A DNA stretch of 64,000 nucleotides from Adiantum capillus-veneris (Eukaryota > Streptophyta > Polypodiopsida > Polypodiales > Pteridaceae): the NCBI GenBank assembly GCA_014529385.2, contig CM043949.1, positions 111,517,977-111,581,976 on the forward strand, given 5' to 3'. Below are positions 51,487 to 63,226 of the stretch, piece by piece; position 1 is the stretch's first letter, and every line of letters begins with the position of its first letter. The position numbers and the translations under genes are program-made. The notes beneath the pieces are model-generated. The model worked only from the letters and a program-made list of their open reading frames with translations. It ran no database searches and had not been told where the DNA came from.

Positions 51487-52360
51487 ATAACCTCGAAGGT
51501 TAACCGCTTACTTTTTTAGGTGTCTGTTTTCACTCGTTTTTTAATGTTTTTTAATGATCGGTTTTTGGATTAAAGTGTGTGATAGATCGAAACGAACATA
51601 TCACACAGAGGGTCGTGGTGTACTTTACAACACAACGTTCGGTCACCTGAAGCTCCATTGGTCCTCAAAAAGGTCGATTTTTAGCTACGTGTAAGGCTAA
51701 AATACGTAATTTTAAAGGGCGATTGAGGCCTGAGCCTGAGCGTGAGCTTGGGCTTAGGTCTGGGGGATATTTCCGATCCCAGTCCTACCTTTAAATTTTT
51801 GTTGTTTTTTTTATAAGGTCGCTGCGATCGCGCTGTGCGCACGAGCACACACACACCTAACCTAACCTAACCTACTTACAACTAATACAACTATTGTTAC
51901 ACACTAACACACTACTACAGTAACTCATTAGCTCTAATAGATCTACTTACTACTTACTGTACTTTACACAGAACTAGTATTATGGATCTACTACCTTAAT
52001 CCTAACACCTTAACAGAGAAAAAACACAGTACCTTTCAATTCCTTATTAACAAAACAATACACAACAGCAAAACAAACTCCTTCTCAACACACACACCTT
52101 CCTTCTGCCAAAAGTGTGTGCGTGTCTCGCACATGTCAATGCAAGGGACTTGCCGATACACTATGTGCGAGCCACAAATGGCTCCAAGCACACAACTAGC
52201 TTAAACCAGTAAGCTCAAAGATGACAATGGTGTGCCACTCACCACTGTACGCTTGTTGTCATGGAGGATTCCTCGCGGCGAAGAAGAGGGAGACACCGCT
52301 ACGCCGCGCTCAACCACCTTACTGTCGTCGTGCCGCCGTCGCAATGCTCGATCACTCTCA

Positions 52361-52426
<66 letters not shown>

Positions 52427-53969
52427 GCATACACACACACACAAGGAGATGAAGAAGAAGAAGATGGGGATGGAGCAAGAGCACTCTTCAATTGCACAAA
52501 TGAAAGAATGAATGAATTTTAGGTTTAGGTGACTTTTATATGAGCTCGCCCCATTCACAGTTGGGCGCCCGTACTTAGCAACTAGCCCTTGAATGTTCCA
52601 GTTAGAGTGTACCTCTCAGGCGATCACTCATACCCTTTTCCTATTGGATCAACAAGACCGGTACCTAACTCTACCAAATAAATAATATGGCGTCTGTCGT
52701 AGGTGACAGGAATGTGCATGAGGGTTAACAACACAATTAGGATTCTAGGGTTTTTCTCGGGACCTATACCTGCTACCCCACTGCATAGAAATGTTTTTTC
52801 ATGAGTTTAGAACTCACCCCTCATGTTTCATGTGAAACGGCGCTGACAATGGGTGACTGTCGACTCCGAAAATCGCGCGTGAAGTAGGTGGAGAGTTCTC
52901 TTCTCCAAGAGTGACTAGTAGAAATGAGATGATTTTGGGCTACCTAAGATATCTATACTCGGACTTCCCAAAATACTTTTCCCTTGATTTTCTTGTTAGT
53001 CCTAATAGACCGTCAAATCTACGCTAGACTCAAAAATTTCCTCAATCGAACTTCGTTAGCTCATTCTGCGAGAATTTACAAAAACCAAGCCTTGGCGGCG
53101 TAATTTAGGCCTCCCACTTCCGTTTAGCGTTTTTATTGAAAATTTTTGTGCATGTCCGTCTTGTCCTCTTGATCATCCACGTAATTTTAGTTCCTCCATT
53201 TGGTCTCATTTTCTATTCATTATTAATTTTTGATCTGTTTATTGAAAAATCAAAGAAAATAATAAAATGCACTAGTAAAAGAAAATTAAAGATCAACAAT
53301 TAAGAAAATCCACTGAAAAACACTATCCGATTACTTTTTGGTGGATTTCTCCATTGTTAAGCTCCAATATCAAGAAAATTAATGAAAATAAGAAAAAAGG
53401 ACTATTTTGTGATGTAATTTCTGATAGTATATACAATATTTACACTCATCCGGGAGATTTTATCAGCTAAAATTCCCTTGATGATTTTTAAGTGCATTAT
53501 TAGGTAACAAAAAACCACACGTTAAAATCCAAAATTTTCTCCCTCTTCAAACATTGCCCTTAATTAATGAAGTTTCGTTTCCCCTCTCCTAGATGGAGTA
53601 CTTCAGGACGATTGTGTGCATGGATTGAACAATCGTGTCTATGCATATCTGTGGTTGACTCTACTATGCTTTGAAGGTCAATGCAATTCAAATTAGTATG
53701 CGGTGCAAGAGTTGGGTCTTGAGTAGTTAACTCAAGGGTTTCCGTGGTCGAGGTATCTTTTTATGTTTTCTAAATAGTAAATTTTGTAATTTTACGTGCT
53801 CTTTGCCTGATTGTACCATCGTCTGGATGCTTTGGCACACTGATTTCCTAAGCTCTTGATAACTATGATGACATTTGCTAAGACTTAATTCTCCATTGGT
53901 ATTTCAGTTTTCGATTGATGAGCTATTGTGGTTGGAGTTTTTGAGATTTATATTCTTTCCACTAATTTA
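51487..53969. other. Intergenic or element leader/LTR sequence, no gene seen
   Basis: No supported frame. It includes three CCTAA units (51856-51874), a CT microsatellite (52354-52424) running into (AC)n, and AT-rich sequence beyond 53200. By position it should contain the 5' leader and LTR of the element at 46-51 kb, but I found neither a primer site nor a matching second LTR. Confidence 0.5.
52354..52443. repeat. (CT)n microsatellite followed by (AC)n
   Basis: About 35 CT units with one TT interruption, then CACGCATAC and about 7 AC units. Confidence 0.95.
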
Positions 53970-54618
53970 TTAGCTTTGCAGTTTGTGGAGAAGATAAATG
54001 CTCCTTTGGTTTCCAAACCCATCTAGTGTTAGATTCTCTTTTGAAAGATGTTTTTTTTTTATAGTTGTTAGATGTGACATTTCCTTAAGTGTTGTAAATG
54101 AGTTTTTGTGCACCCAAATTTGAGACGGATTGTCCTTGAGCTGTGCTTTTGGTACCCAAATTTGTCTGACTCCTTGCATGTTGCTTGTAGCATTTGCTTG
54201 ACTAGAGGCTAAGTAGATGGATTATTCCCTGATTTCTTTTGTGGGCGACCTCTTTTCCATTCCTCTTTGCTCGATGCAATTGGAAATAAGAGTTGTTTCC
54301 TTTAAGTGATAGCTTGAGTTGATTGGTGTCCCAATCTGGTATTGCCTTGTATGTCCGCATCCATGAGATTCCAAGAATCATTGTTTCATTCATATGCTCA
54401 TCTGGTATGCATATGAATTGATGAAAGCATGAAAATCCATTTACTATCACATTCAAGTTAACCAATCCCAATGTTGGTGTTGGGTTTCTATTGCATCCTT
54501 TGATAGCAGATATTCCCGATGCTAAAGACCGATTTGTAGCTTTCTTGTAAGTGGAATAACTAACTGCATTCATTCGAGCGTCGATATCTACCAATGCATT
54601 ATTTCTATGATTGTTCAA
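53970..54618 (-). pseudogene. Second retropepsin-like domain followed by WVPK motifs
   Basis: 54618-54202: NNALVDIDARMNAVSYSTYK, LGLVNLNVIVNGFSCF, and MILGISWMRTYKAIPDWD, the outline of a retropepsin (D-I-D where D-S/T-G is expected). 54179-53970 continues with QIWVPKAQL and QIWVHKNSF. It lies downstream of the integrase end at 54806, the wrong place for a Ty3/gypsy protease, so it probably belongs to a different, truncated element. Confidence 0.5.
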
Positions 54619-54805
54619 ATGTATTTACAATGTAAGGGTCAATTCCATCTAGCCATTCATCATCCGTTGATACTGCATCATTATGTGATTCCCATAGTCT
54701 TTTATCTGGTTCCAAAGTGCTGATGGGAATACGTGTTGTTGATTTCTGAAAGCAGCTTTCCTCTTGAGTACTCAAAGTAGACTTTTCTTTAGCTTCGTCA
54801 ACAAC

Positions 54806-55114
54806 CTACTGTTGTTTAATCTTTCTCTCCTTTGTTCCATGTATTTTTTCTAGCAAATCATTGGTTAGTGGCAAATGGTGCTTCTTGAAGCGGCATCCAC
54901 TAATCGAAGTAGACATTGGTTCACCATCTAAAGTGGACAATTTAACTTCTCCACTTGGAGATACATCGTCAATCACAAACGGTCCATTTCTCTTTTTCTT
55001 GAGTTTGGGAATATGTTGCTTAAGGGAATAAACTAAAACTAGGTTCCCTCTTTTGAAGATTTTTGTGACTAGATATGAATAAAGAAAACTATTTTTGCTT
55101 CCGTTTTTGTGCAT
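54806..55114 (-). pseudogene. pol: gypsy integrase C-terminal module (element at 55-62 kb)
   Basis: GNLVLVYSLKQHIPKLKKKRNG with GPFVIDDVSPSGEVKLSTLDGE and INGxRLK-like SGCRFKKHHL: the GPF/Y module. No chromodomain follows. Stop at 54806. Confidence 0.8.
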
Positions 55115-55390
55115 AGATGTGAGCTACAACTGTTAACCTTTGTTCATCAAGATTTTCTAAATCTTCAAGCCTTTCTGAAAATTCATATCCTATCCACTCA
55201 ACATCTTTAGCTACCCTTAGTGTTGGCAATATAAATTCCATTGGTAGTATGGCATCAAGACCCTAAACAAGGCTAAAGGGTGTAGCATTTAAAGACCATA
55301 AACAAGGCTAAAGGGTGTAGCATTTAAAGCTGTCTTGAATGAACCTCTATAAGCCCATAGAGAAGCATGTAGATTTGTTTCCCAATTAGC
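55115..55390 (-). pseudogene. pol: gypsy integrase distal region with a 35-bp duplication
   Basis: Translatable pieces LHASLWAYRGSFKTALNATPF and MEFILPTLRVAKDVEWIGYE, EDLENLDEQRL link the core to the C-terminal module. A 35-bp tandem duplication (55261-55330), not a multiple of three, breaks the frame at ATPFSLVYGL. Confidence 0.75.
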
Positions 55391-55831
55391 TCATCCTGAA
55401 CTAACCACTTTAGTCAATACCGAGCTAGAAATTTTATTCGTGTGATCAGCTTGCCTATTCGCTTGTGGATGATATTGAGCGGATTTGTTATGGATGACCA
55501 TAAATTCATTCAATAGATACTCAATTACCTCATTGAGGAAATGAGTTTCCCTATCATTGACGATTTCTATTAGAAGTCCATATCTTGTGAATACATTCTC
55601 ATACAGGAATGCGACTGTGGTTCTAACATCATTTTTGTTGGTTGCCTTAGCCTCTGCCCACTTGGTCAAATAGTCCGTAGCTACAATGATATATTGAGCT
55701 TGAGTTCTATAAGCAGGTGGTTGTATTCGTCCGATAAAATCTATGCCCCATTTTGCAAAAGTTGTAGCCCCCATCATTGGTCTTAAAGGCATGCTATCTA
55801 CCCTTGTTGGCATTTTTGCTCGTTGGCACAA
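55391..55831 (-). pseudogene. pol: gypsy integrase catalytic core (element at 55-62 kb)
   Basis: FAKWGIDFIGRIQPPAYRTQ, YIIVATDYLTKWAEAKAT, EIVNDRETHFLNEVIEYLL and YHPQANRQADHTNKI. The first two catalytic Asp residues are present (GIDF, VNDR). The Glu expected in the last motif is Asp/His (QADH), so the DDE triad is lost. Confidence 0.84.
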
Positions 55832-55911
55832 TTTCTTTTGTATAGCCTCCTAGATAGTAATTGATACATACCCGATTGTCCAATAAATCCTTGTGTAATA
55901 GGAAGAGATAT

Positions 55912-56553
55912 TTAAGAATTCACTTGAGCTATAGTCATCAATGAAACCATGTTTTTTGACCAACGAGATATCATTTCCATGGAGAACAAATATGCATCTA
56001 GTAAATCATCGTCTACCCCTTTTGGTGGTTCTCCTAAAACGATCCTTGATAAATGATCTGCTCTTTGGTGTGTGGTGCCTTTTTTTACAACTACAGTGAG
56101 ATCAAATTCCAAAACAATGATAAACCATCTCACTTTTCTTCCTGTGTTGCATGACTTGTTGACTATATATAATAAAGCATGGTAGTCCACAAAGAACAAA
56201 AATTTGTTGGCTAATAGGTAATGTCTATACTTTATTATAGCATAGATCATCCCTAATCCTTCTTTTTTAAGGGTTGTATAGTTTTTCTCCACCACATTCA
56301 ACTGTCTACTAGCATAGGAAATGAGAAAATTAATATTTATGTCCCCTGGTTGAGCTAATATACACCCAATGGCAGAATTGGAAGCATCAACATGTACATG
56401 GAATATCTTATTCCAATATGGTGCTTTCAATATTGGGAATGTAGTGAGAGCTTGTTTAAGTTTCATGAAGGATTCTTCACACTCATGAGTCATCACAGTC
56501 CATACAAAGAGTGTAATCAGCCCATACATGGGTTTTGCGATCATAGCATACAT
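55912..56553 (-). pseudogene. pol: gypsy RT connection and RNase H (element at 55-62 kb)
   Basis: FHVHVDASNSAIGCILAQPG, YASRQLNVVEKNYTTLKKE, YRHYLLANKFLFFVDYHALL and RADHLSRIVLGEPP. Usual RNase H arrangement with the DAS Asp retained. Confidence 0.84.
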
Positions 56554-56714
56554 ATAAATAAATCATTTGTAATATCCACAATGTCCCATGAAAGCATGAA
56601 ACTTTGACTATTGTGTCAATCTCGGCAATTCAACCATAACATGAATTTTATCCATATCAGTCGCTATGCCATTTTTAGACACTGTATGTCCATGAATTTT
56701 TCCTTGTCTAGTCA

Positions 56715-57680
56715 TCAATGTACACTTTTATGATTTAAGAAAATCCTATAAAGTCTACATTTTTCAAAGACCTTTTTGTGATGTTCAAATTGACTAGCCT
56801 GGATTGATGAATGTACACATAAATCATCCTTATATACTTCCAAGAGATTCCTAAGATATTCTTTGAAAGCATGGCTTATCAATCTTTGGAATGTGGCAGG
56901 AGTATTAGTTAACCCAAAAGGTATAACCTTGTATGCAAATACCCCATTCAGTTGTGCAAAGGCAATTTTATGCTGATCTGTAGGATCAACCAAAAGTTGA
57001 TTGTACCCCAAAAAGCCGTCTAAAAAGCTATAAGCTTCTTTTCCTGCAACTTGTTCTAAAACATGCTTGGTGATCGGAAGAGGGTAGTTATCTCTAATGG
57101 TGACTGCATTTATTTTTTTGAGAGTGACACATACTCTTAATTTTCCATTTTTCTTGGGTACCACCACAACTGGAGACACCCAATTTGTGTGTTCAATTTC
57201 ATAAATGAATTCAGCTTCCTTGAGCTTCTCTATCTCTTCTTTGATCTAAATTTTGGCAAATGTTTCATTATAAGTATATGGATGTTGTCTACTTGGTTTT
57301 GCATCATCTCTCATAGGTATGGTATGTTGACAAATTTTTGGGTCAACACCCTTGAGAACTTTATAAGACCAAGCAAAGATATCTTGGTATTCTTTTAGTA
57401 AGCTTAGCAAAAGCTCTTCTTCTTCTTCAGTCAAGTTGTTCGCAATGTAGGTAGGTCTGGGTTCTTCTCCTGGTTTGTCTAAATCTATTTTCTTTGCATT
57501 TTCAGATCCTTCATATGACTCACCCTGGTTTTTTAGCTCCCTTACAGATTGTTCCACTATGATCTTTTGGTCTTGGAGAATATATTTTTTGTAATGGGAT
57601 GAAACACTCATTCCATCTTTATTCTCTTCCTTGGTTGTTTCCATTTCAGTGGTATACACCTCCTTTAGAGTTATCTTCAA
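56715..57680 (-). pseudogene. pol: gypsy pre-RT linker and reverse transcriptase (element at 55-62 kb)
   Basis: 57680-57246 carries EEELLLSLLKEYQDIFAWSY and the DP-x-I-x-x-HTIP segment typical of Tat/Athila-type elements before RT. A TAG near 57246 is the only break before EFIYEIEHTNWVSPVVVVPK. RT continues with KLRVCVTLKKINAVTIRDNY, YSFLDGFLGYNQL, VIPFGLTNTPATFQRLI and VYKDDLCVH, so the YxDD box is intact; it is lost after 56715. Confidence 0.85.
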
Positions 57681-58022
57681 CTCTTGATATTTTTATTTCG
57701 TTCAACCTGTGTCATGGATGATTCATCATCCTGGTGCTTAGGTTTTGATTGAGTTTCCTTTTTCATTTTTCTTGGTGTTTTTGATATTCCTTGTTTGTTG
57801 TTTGAAGGATATCTATCCGTGATTTTTTCTTTGACACAATCATGTGCATATATTTGCATCAGAAATTGTGATTTGCATCAGAAATTGTGTTCTTCTAGAA
57901 ACTGATGGCATAGGTCTAAATTTTAGGTTTTTTGTTTCTCTTTTCTTTCTATACCATTTCTGTCTTCTTGGTTTTTAATTTAGGAAGTCAAAAAACTTTT
58001 CCTCTTCTCCTTTTAGGAGTAG

Positions 58023-58595
58023 TTAGGCTCTCACATGTTCTTTTTTTGATCCCAAATCATTGGATGCAAATGAATGTTCTTCAAACTCATTAGTAGCATC
58101 ATAATAGAGGTCTAAAAAGATTTGTTGAGCTTTCAATAAGTCCTTGGGTTCATGAACTTCATCTTCAATTTGAATGGTTGAGACCATTTGTATAAGAATT
58201 ATGTCATAACCATCCTCTTTGCAAAATTGAGTAGGCATAGACGTATTCACAGACACATCCATTGTTGCCAAAATGTGAGTCCATTCAAATGGATCAAACA
58301 AATTCTCCAAAAAGGGTTTAGGTATATATGCATCATCCATGCAATCCCTTTCTAAGATACATTCTTCTCATTTTAAACTCCTGTTTTTTGAACCTCCACA
58401 CATCCAAATAGGTGTATCTTTGTTAAACCAAGATGGAAGCTTTGATTTAGCTGAAGAGATTGAGTCAAATGTTTGAATGGGTGTTTTCATTGCATCTCTA
58501 TAAAGTGATCTTTCAAATTGACCCTTGTGATTGATCCCAATGGCTTCAAGTACAGGTAATTGTTTCCTCAATCTTGAATGAGTTGTACTTGCCAC
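58023..58595 (-). pseudogene. Protease-RT spacer (element at 55-62 kb)
   Basis: Two frames, 58595-58368 (LPVLEAIGINHKGQFERSLY) and 58340-58023 (acidic). They are in position between protease and RT. No domain recognised. Confidence 0.5.
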
Positions 58596-58971
58596 ATGAA
58601 TGGCCTTCCCATGATGATTTCATGATTAAGTTTCTTTCCAAAGTCCAATATTGCAAAAGTATGATGATAATCAATTCCACAGGAACTAACTATCACTTTT
58701 TCAAGCAATCCTAGGGGTTTTTCTATTTGTCCATCCGCCAATTGTAATTTCATTCGAGTTTGTCTAATGGCTGGTTTTCCCATGATTCCCATACTGTTTT
58801 TGTGGCTATGGCTATACTTGCCCCACTGTCCAGTATTGCCATGGTTTCTAGATCATGATATCTCACGGGAAGGGTTGTGTTTCCTTCTTCACCCTCATAG
58901 TATTCTCCGACTTTGTTCACAGGGACGGATCTAATCTCCTTGTTATCCAATTCATGTTTCAATTTACCCAA
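58568..58971 (-). pseudogene. pol: gypsy retropepsin domain (element at 55-62 kb)
   Basis: DLETMAILDSGASIAIATKT keeps the DSG active site; after a frameshift near 58770 follow RMKLQLADGQIEKPLGLLEK and FAILDFGKKLNHEIIMGRPFM. Homologous in layout to 47156-47494. Confidence 0.78.
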
Positions 58972-59023
58972 ATTGTTTGCGATTATCCCTGTTATCCCGA
59001 CTTTCTCTAGAGTTTTCTCTAAA

Positions 59024-60505
59024 TCATTCCATAAATATGGTCTGATTTTTAGCTAGCTCTCCCAAGGTAAGAGTACATTGAATGGGTGCTAACATGATTG
59101 AATGAATGTTCTCTACCTCTAGGGTCTGTTGTTCTCTTTTTACCTTAGTGGTTTTGCGCACTATGGACTCATCTTTGTCTCCTAAGTAAGAGGGTAGTGT
59201 TTTTTGAGTCAATGGATTAGACATATCCATATCCATATCAAGAGGTGAATTGTCTAACCAAAATTCCTCTATAGGAGTTGATTTCAAAGTTATGCTCCCA
59301 TCATTAATCTCTCTCACTTTTCCCCATAAATGTATTGGCTAGTCTTCCTCCCACAAACGTAATTCCATCTAAAGCATCTTCATTTCTCTTAGGCACTATG
59401 AGTTCTAGCTCTTTAAATTCAAGGTGGGGTTCTGTCGCCACTTTGCATTTCTGTTTATTGGTTTCTACCACAAGATCCTCAGGTTTTTCTATACTCCCAA
59501 GCTTGGGTTTTTGTTTTTCCAGCATTTCTTCAGTAATTCTTACCAAATTTTGATAAGGCTTCAAGCTTAGCTGCTTCCATATCTGGAGAAGGATAGTCTT
59601 TCCATTTGTTTTCCATATTTTGGCGTGCTTTAAGTCCCACTTGGAAAGCTTCAAGGCTGCATGGATGGTCTCAAAAATTTTATCTATCAAAATTAATCCT
59701 CCAGATTTTATTGTGGTCTCCTTGATTTCACTCTCAGTTTCTTTCACTTTTTCTTCGAATAGCTTTTTGGCTTTTTCCTCAATTTCTACCTTTTGTTTCT
59801 CTTTTCTCATCTCATATCTTTGACGTCTTCTTTTCATGGTCTTTTGCAAGAAATTTTTAGTATTCTCTAATTCATCAAAGAAGTTATGTTTCTTTTCCTT
59901 AGCTTGGGCTCTACTGATTGCCTTGATTGGAACAATAGGTTCACTTTCCAAAGAGCTACTAGGTATCACTTGGACTACATTCACCACTGTTTTTTCTTTG
60001 TTTAACGGATTCTTTGAACTTGATCGTATCCCTCAAATTCTAAAGTTGGTGGACCTTCTTTTACTGCCATATTCGGAATTATTGTATTCACTTCTAACCC
60101 CCATTTGTCTATCACATCAGGATTTTCAACTTTTATATACTGAATCACGTTTTCATCCATATACACCTTTCCTTCTTTGTTTGCCTTTATTTCCTCTTCA
60201 AACTCTATGTCATGGTCATCAATGCAAATGGCATACTTTTCATTAGGATCTAGGTAAACCTGAGCTCCATGGATATTAGTCTTATATAAGGTGAATATGT
60301 GCTTATATCACACTGTTGTTCCAATTCCTGATTGATTCGAATAGGAATACATTACAGATGTTAAGTTGGAATAAGTGTCTAGGACTTCTTCAAAGATAGT
60401 GCCCAATTGATCACCTTGATTCACACTCTCTTCGGTGGATACCCTGCTAGTGGTCTCTCCAAGTATGCCTTGATTTGCTAGTGTACGACTAGATCTAAGG
60501 TTCAT
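59024..60505 (-). pseudogene. gag: gag region with coiled-coil segment (element at 55-62 kb)
   Basis: 60505-60308 opens MNLRSSRTLANQGILGET; 59987-59304 contains a Lys/Glu-rich, probably coiled-coil stretch (RRRQRYEMRKEKQKVEIEEK, AKKLFEEKVKETESEIKET) and then WKTNGKTILLQIWKQL; 59317-59024 precedes the protease. No zinc knuckle is seen. Several frames, hence decayed. Confidence 0.6.
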
Positions 60506-62328
60506 ATAGACTTGTTAAGCCCTGGTTACTTACTAATTGATTGGATTGTTATCCATTTTTTCCACTTGAATTGAACTTAGCTCTTATTAAGCTCCCAATT
60601 CTTTATGTGCAACCTGGTTCATGTGATAGTTTTAACCAAGTTAGTTGTTTTATCTCAAAGACTGTACAATTTTTGCTAACTATTGTGATTGGTATGTGTA
60701 TATCACTTACTTTTGAGCTAAGTGAGTCAGCAAATGAGATATCTAGATTCTACCCTTGCAAAGAGCTAAATAACTAATCTGCAACCTTGAAACTGAGTTA
60801 TCATGTATAAATTTTGATCAGATGGAACCCAAACCTGACCAGTGACTTTTTAGACTTGTTTTGCCTCATAGACACCTTGTTGTAGTGTCTGGATAAGTTT
60901 TATTGAGTTTGAACAAGATTTGTCCAAGTTACCACAACTGTTTAGTGTTTGCAGACTCAATTTTCAAGAATCTGACTTAGGTCTCACCTTTGTGATCCAA
61001 ATTTCACCAAACTGGATACGAGTAGTCTACTTAATGTGCCCCTAACCCTGTGGTATACTCAATTGTGCAAAAAAACTCAAATCTGGGGCATATGTAAATT
61101 ATCGTGATTATTTACTTCTCGGACTTTTTAGCATTTTTTTGCCAAGTTAATGATACAAACAGGTAAAGCAACTCAACTTAAGCTCCCTAGTAAAGTTTCG
61201 CAAAGTTTGGATAAACCCTGCTCAATTTGTCAACAATTTTGTGTTCGCAGAGTGTCTTTATAAAACTGACCACAATTTTTACTTTAAAGATCCAACTTTT
61301 ACCAGATTTGATGTGAGTGTTCAATACAACATGCCTAAGACTATGGTACTACCATTTGACCAAAAACACTTTGATTTGGGACAAATGTGAATTAATCGTG
61401 ATTATTTACATCTAGAAAATTTTGACATCTTTCTGGACATTTGATACTACACACTGATGAAACACTTCAAGATAAGCCTCTGAGCCAAGTTTCATACAAA
61501 TTGAAGCAAATTATCCAAGTCACACACAACTTCTCGACAAACTTCAGTTTTTTTAAAGTTTCTGGTCTGTTTTGTGATCCAAACTCTATGAGCCTTCACA
61601 AAATATGTTTGTAATCATGCATAGATTCTCTAGTATCAATCTTGATCAATTTGATCCAAATGTAAATAATCGACGTTTGGCCTAAAATGAACAATTTTTG
61701 TAATTTTTTCATTAGTCAATTTGACATGTTTTAAGCCTTTGAGTCAAGTCAAAACTTAATTTGGCCTTAATTCTCAAGAAAATGTAAATAATTTGAGTTT
61801 TTTCCAATTCTTGAAAACTTACCTCAAATGCATCCTTATGCTTACCCACTTTTATGAGCATAATCTCCAACCGGTTTTAGTGGTCGACAGTCTTTTGATG
61901 TTGTTTCAAGCCGTAGACCTAAAATTCTATAACTTCATATAAACAACTCATAGACGATTCTTTTGGAGTGAGCAATGATTTGAGATCCACCTTGGATTCT
62001 ACTTACCCTACTCCTAGGTTCTGTTGCAATTGGGTTGTGGAAGGTGTCCACAAACACTTGTTTTCTTGTTTTTATGGTTTTCCAAGCATTGATCTTAAGA
62101 CTTTTCTTGTCCTTCAATCATTCTCAAAATCCCAACCTGATCCTACAATCCTACAAGGTACTTAGCAAGTACAATTTACTCCCCAACTACCTCTACACAA
62201 CAAAAGACGACACTCTTAAGCTATGTGCTTTTAAAGAGAAACTTTAACTCTAGGTGATCCTAGAGGAAGCTAAAGGACACTTACACTAGATACTCCTGTT
62301 TTCTTTAGTTTAGGTCTACTCGTTCCTT
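60506..62328 (-). other. Long 5' leader of the gypsy element with a degenerate 300-bp-period repeat
   Basis: About 1.8 kb without a supported frame. Three diverged tandem units (about 60880-61175, 61176-61480, 61481-61740) share GTGATCCAAA/AAGATCCAAC and a block like CAAATGTAAATAATCGTGATTA. Long leaders with internal tandem repeats are known for Tat-type giants such as Ogre. Confidence 0.6.
60880..61740. repeat. Degenerate tandem repeat, about 300-bp period, three units
   Basis: Landmarks GATCCAAATTTCACC (about 60997), GATCCAACTTTTACC (about 61290) and GATCCAAACTC (about 61577); TATGTAAATTATCGTGATTATT (about 61088) versus AATGTGAATTAATCGTGATT (about 61384) versus AATGTAAATAATCG (about 61660). 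Confidence 0.65.
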
Positions 62329-62341
62329 GGAAATGGTGCCA
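62329..62341 (-). other. Degenerate primer binding site
   Basis: Minus-strand TGGCACCATTTCC followed by AAGGAAC. It resembles the TGGCGCCGTTGCC site of Tat/Athila-type plant elements with both CpGs decayed to CpA. Two bases (62342-62343) separate it from the TG-terminated LTR edge at 62344. Confidence 0.6.
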
Positions 62342-62343
62342 AA

Positions 62344-62976
62344 TGTGGATGGGATTCCTAACCTCACTCTTATCTTGTTGTTGCAGACATAGCGAGAACC
62401 ACAAACATAATTGTCAATCCATGGGATGAATCTAACTCGACTAGTGCATGGAGGCTACAAGAGGGTGTCAATATCTTGGAAACAACAGACGACTCGCATT
62501 TAGCTCAAGCTACATTCAAATGACCTAAATTATTAAAAGCTAGTCCGTAATCGATGCAAACCATGATCGTTACAGCATCAGACAACATCCGAATTCTATA
62601 AAACTTCTAGGACAAGTATATAAGACCTAAGCACACATGGTTATGGTCTTAAATCTCACTTTCAATGAGTGGAAAAAATGTGATTATTAACAACAGTGAG
62701 AGTTTGACCTAGTAGTTTCTGACCCCGATAGCATCTGAATGCTTAGCAATGATGTCGTGATACCCAACCTATACTTACTTTGTGATTTCCTAGATTAAAT
62801 TCCTACTTATGATGAAATTTAGGTTACGGGTTGACGATGTCAAATGCTACAATCTACTATGATATGCTTATGTCAATGCGTAGAGCTCTTACATGTGGTT
62901 GCAATGCAACATACGACATTGCAATGTGACAACCAACAAGGGAGATAGAAGCAGGAGAAGGAGAGAGAAGAGAGCC
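62344..62976 (-). repeat. Probable 5' LTR of the element at 55-62 kb (outer end uncertain)
   Basis: Starts (plus strand) TGTGGATGGG next to the primer site. The outer boundary is a guess at CCACA (62972-62976), which would mirror TGTGG. No second LTR copy was found in the window, so the length cannot be confirmed. Confidence 0.4.
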
Positions 62977-63226
62977 ACAAGCTCACGCTATGGATTTCAT
63001 TATGCTAAAATTAATTGAAAACTTCACAAAGCTGGCTTTTATACCTTAGCCAAGGTTTCTTAGGTCAAAAACTAATCATCTGGGAGCTCTATCCAAGGAT
63101 TGACTGATACAGTCTGGAAGCTTATAACTCCGGCTCATAAATTACAATATCCACCCGTAAAATAGAAGTTACAATATTCCTAATTTATCAAAAGAATAAG
63201 TGTTTTTGCAATGAAGCTCCTAAAAA

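Noticed and set aside
51856-51874. Interstitial telomere repeat
   Set aside because: Only three CCTAA units; the plant telomere repeat is usually CCCTAAA.
52221-52558. Frames across the CT microsatellite
   Set aside because: Ser-Leu and Arg-Glu runs are translation of (CT)n.
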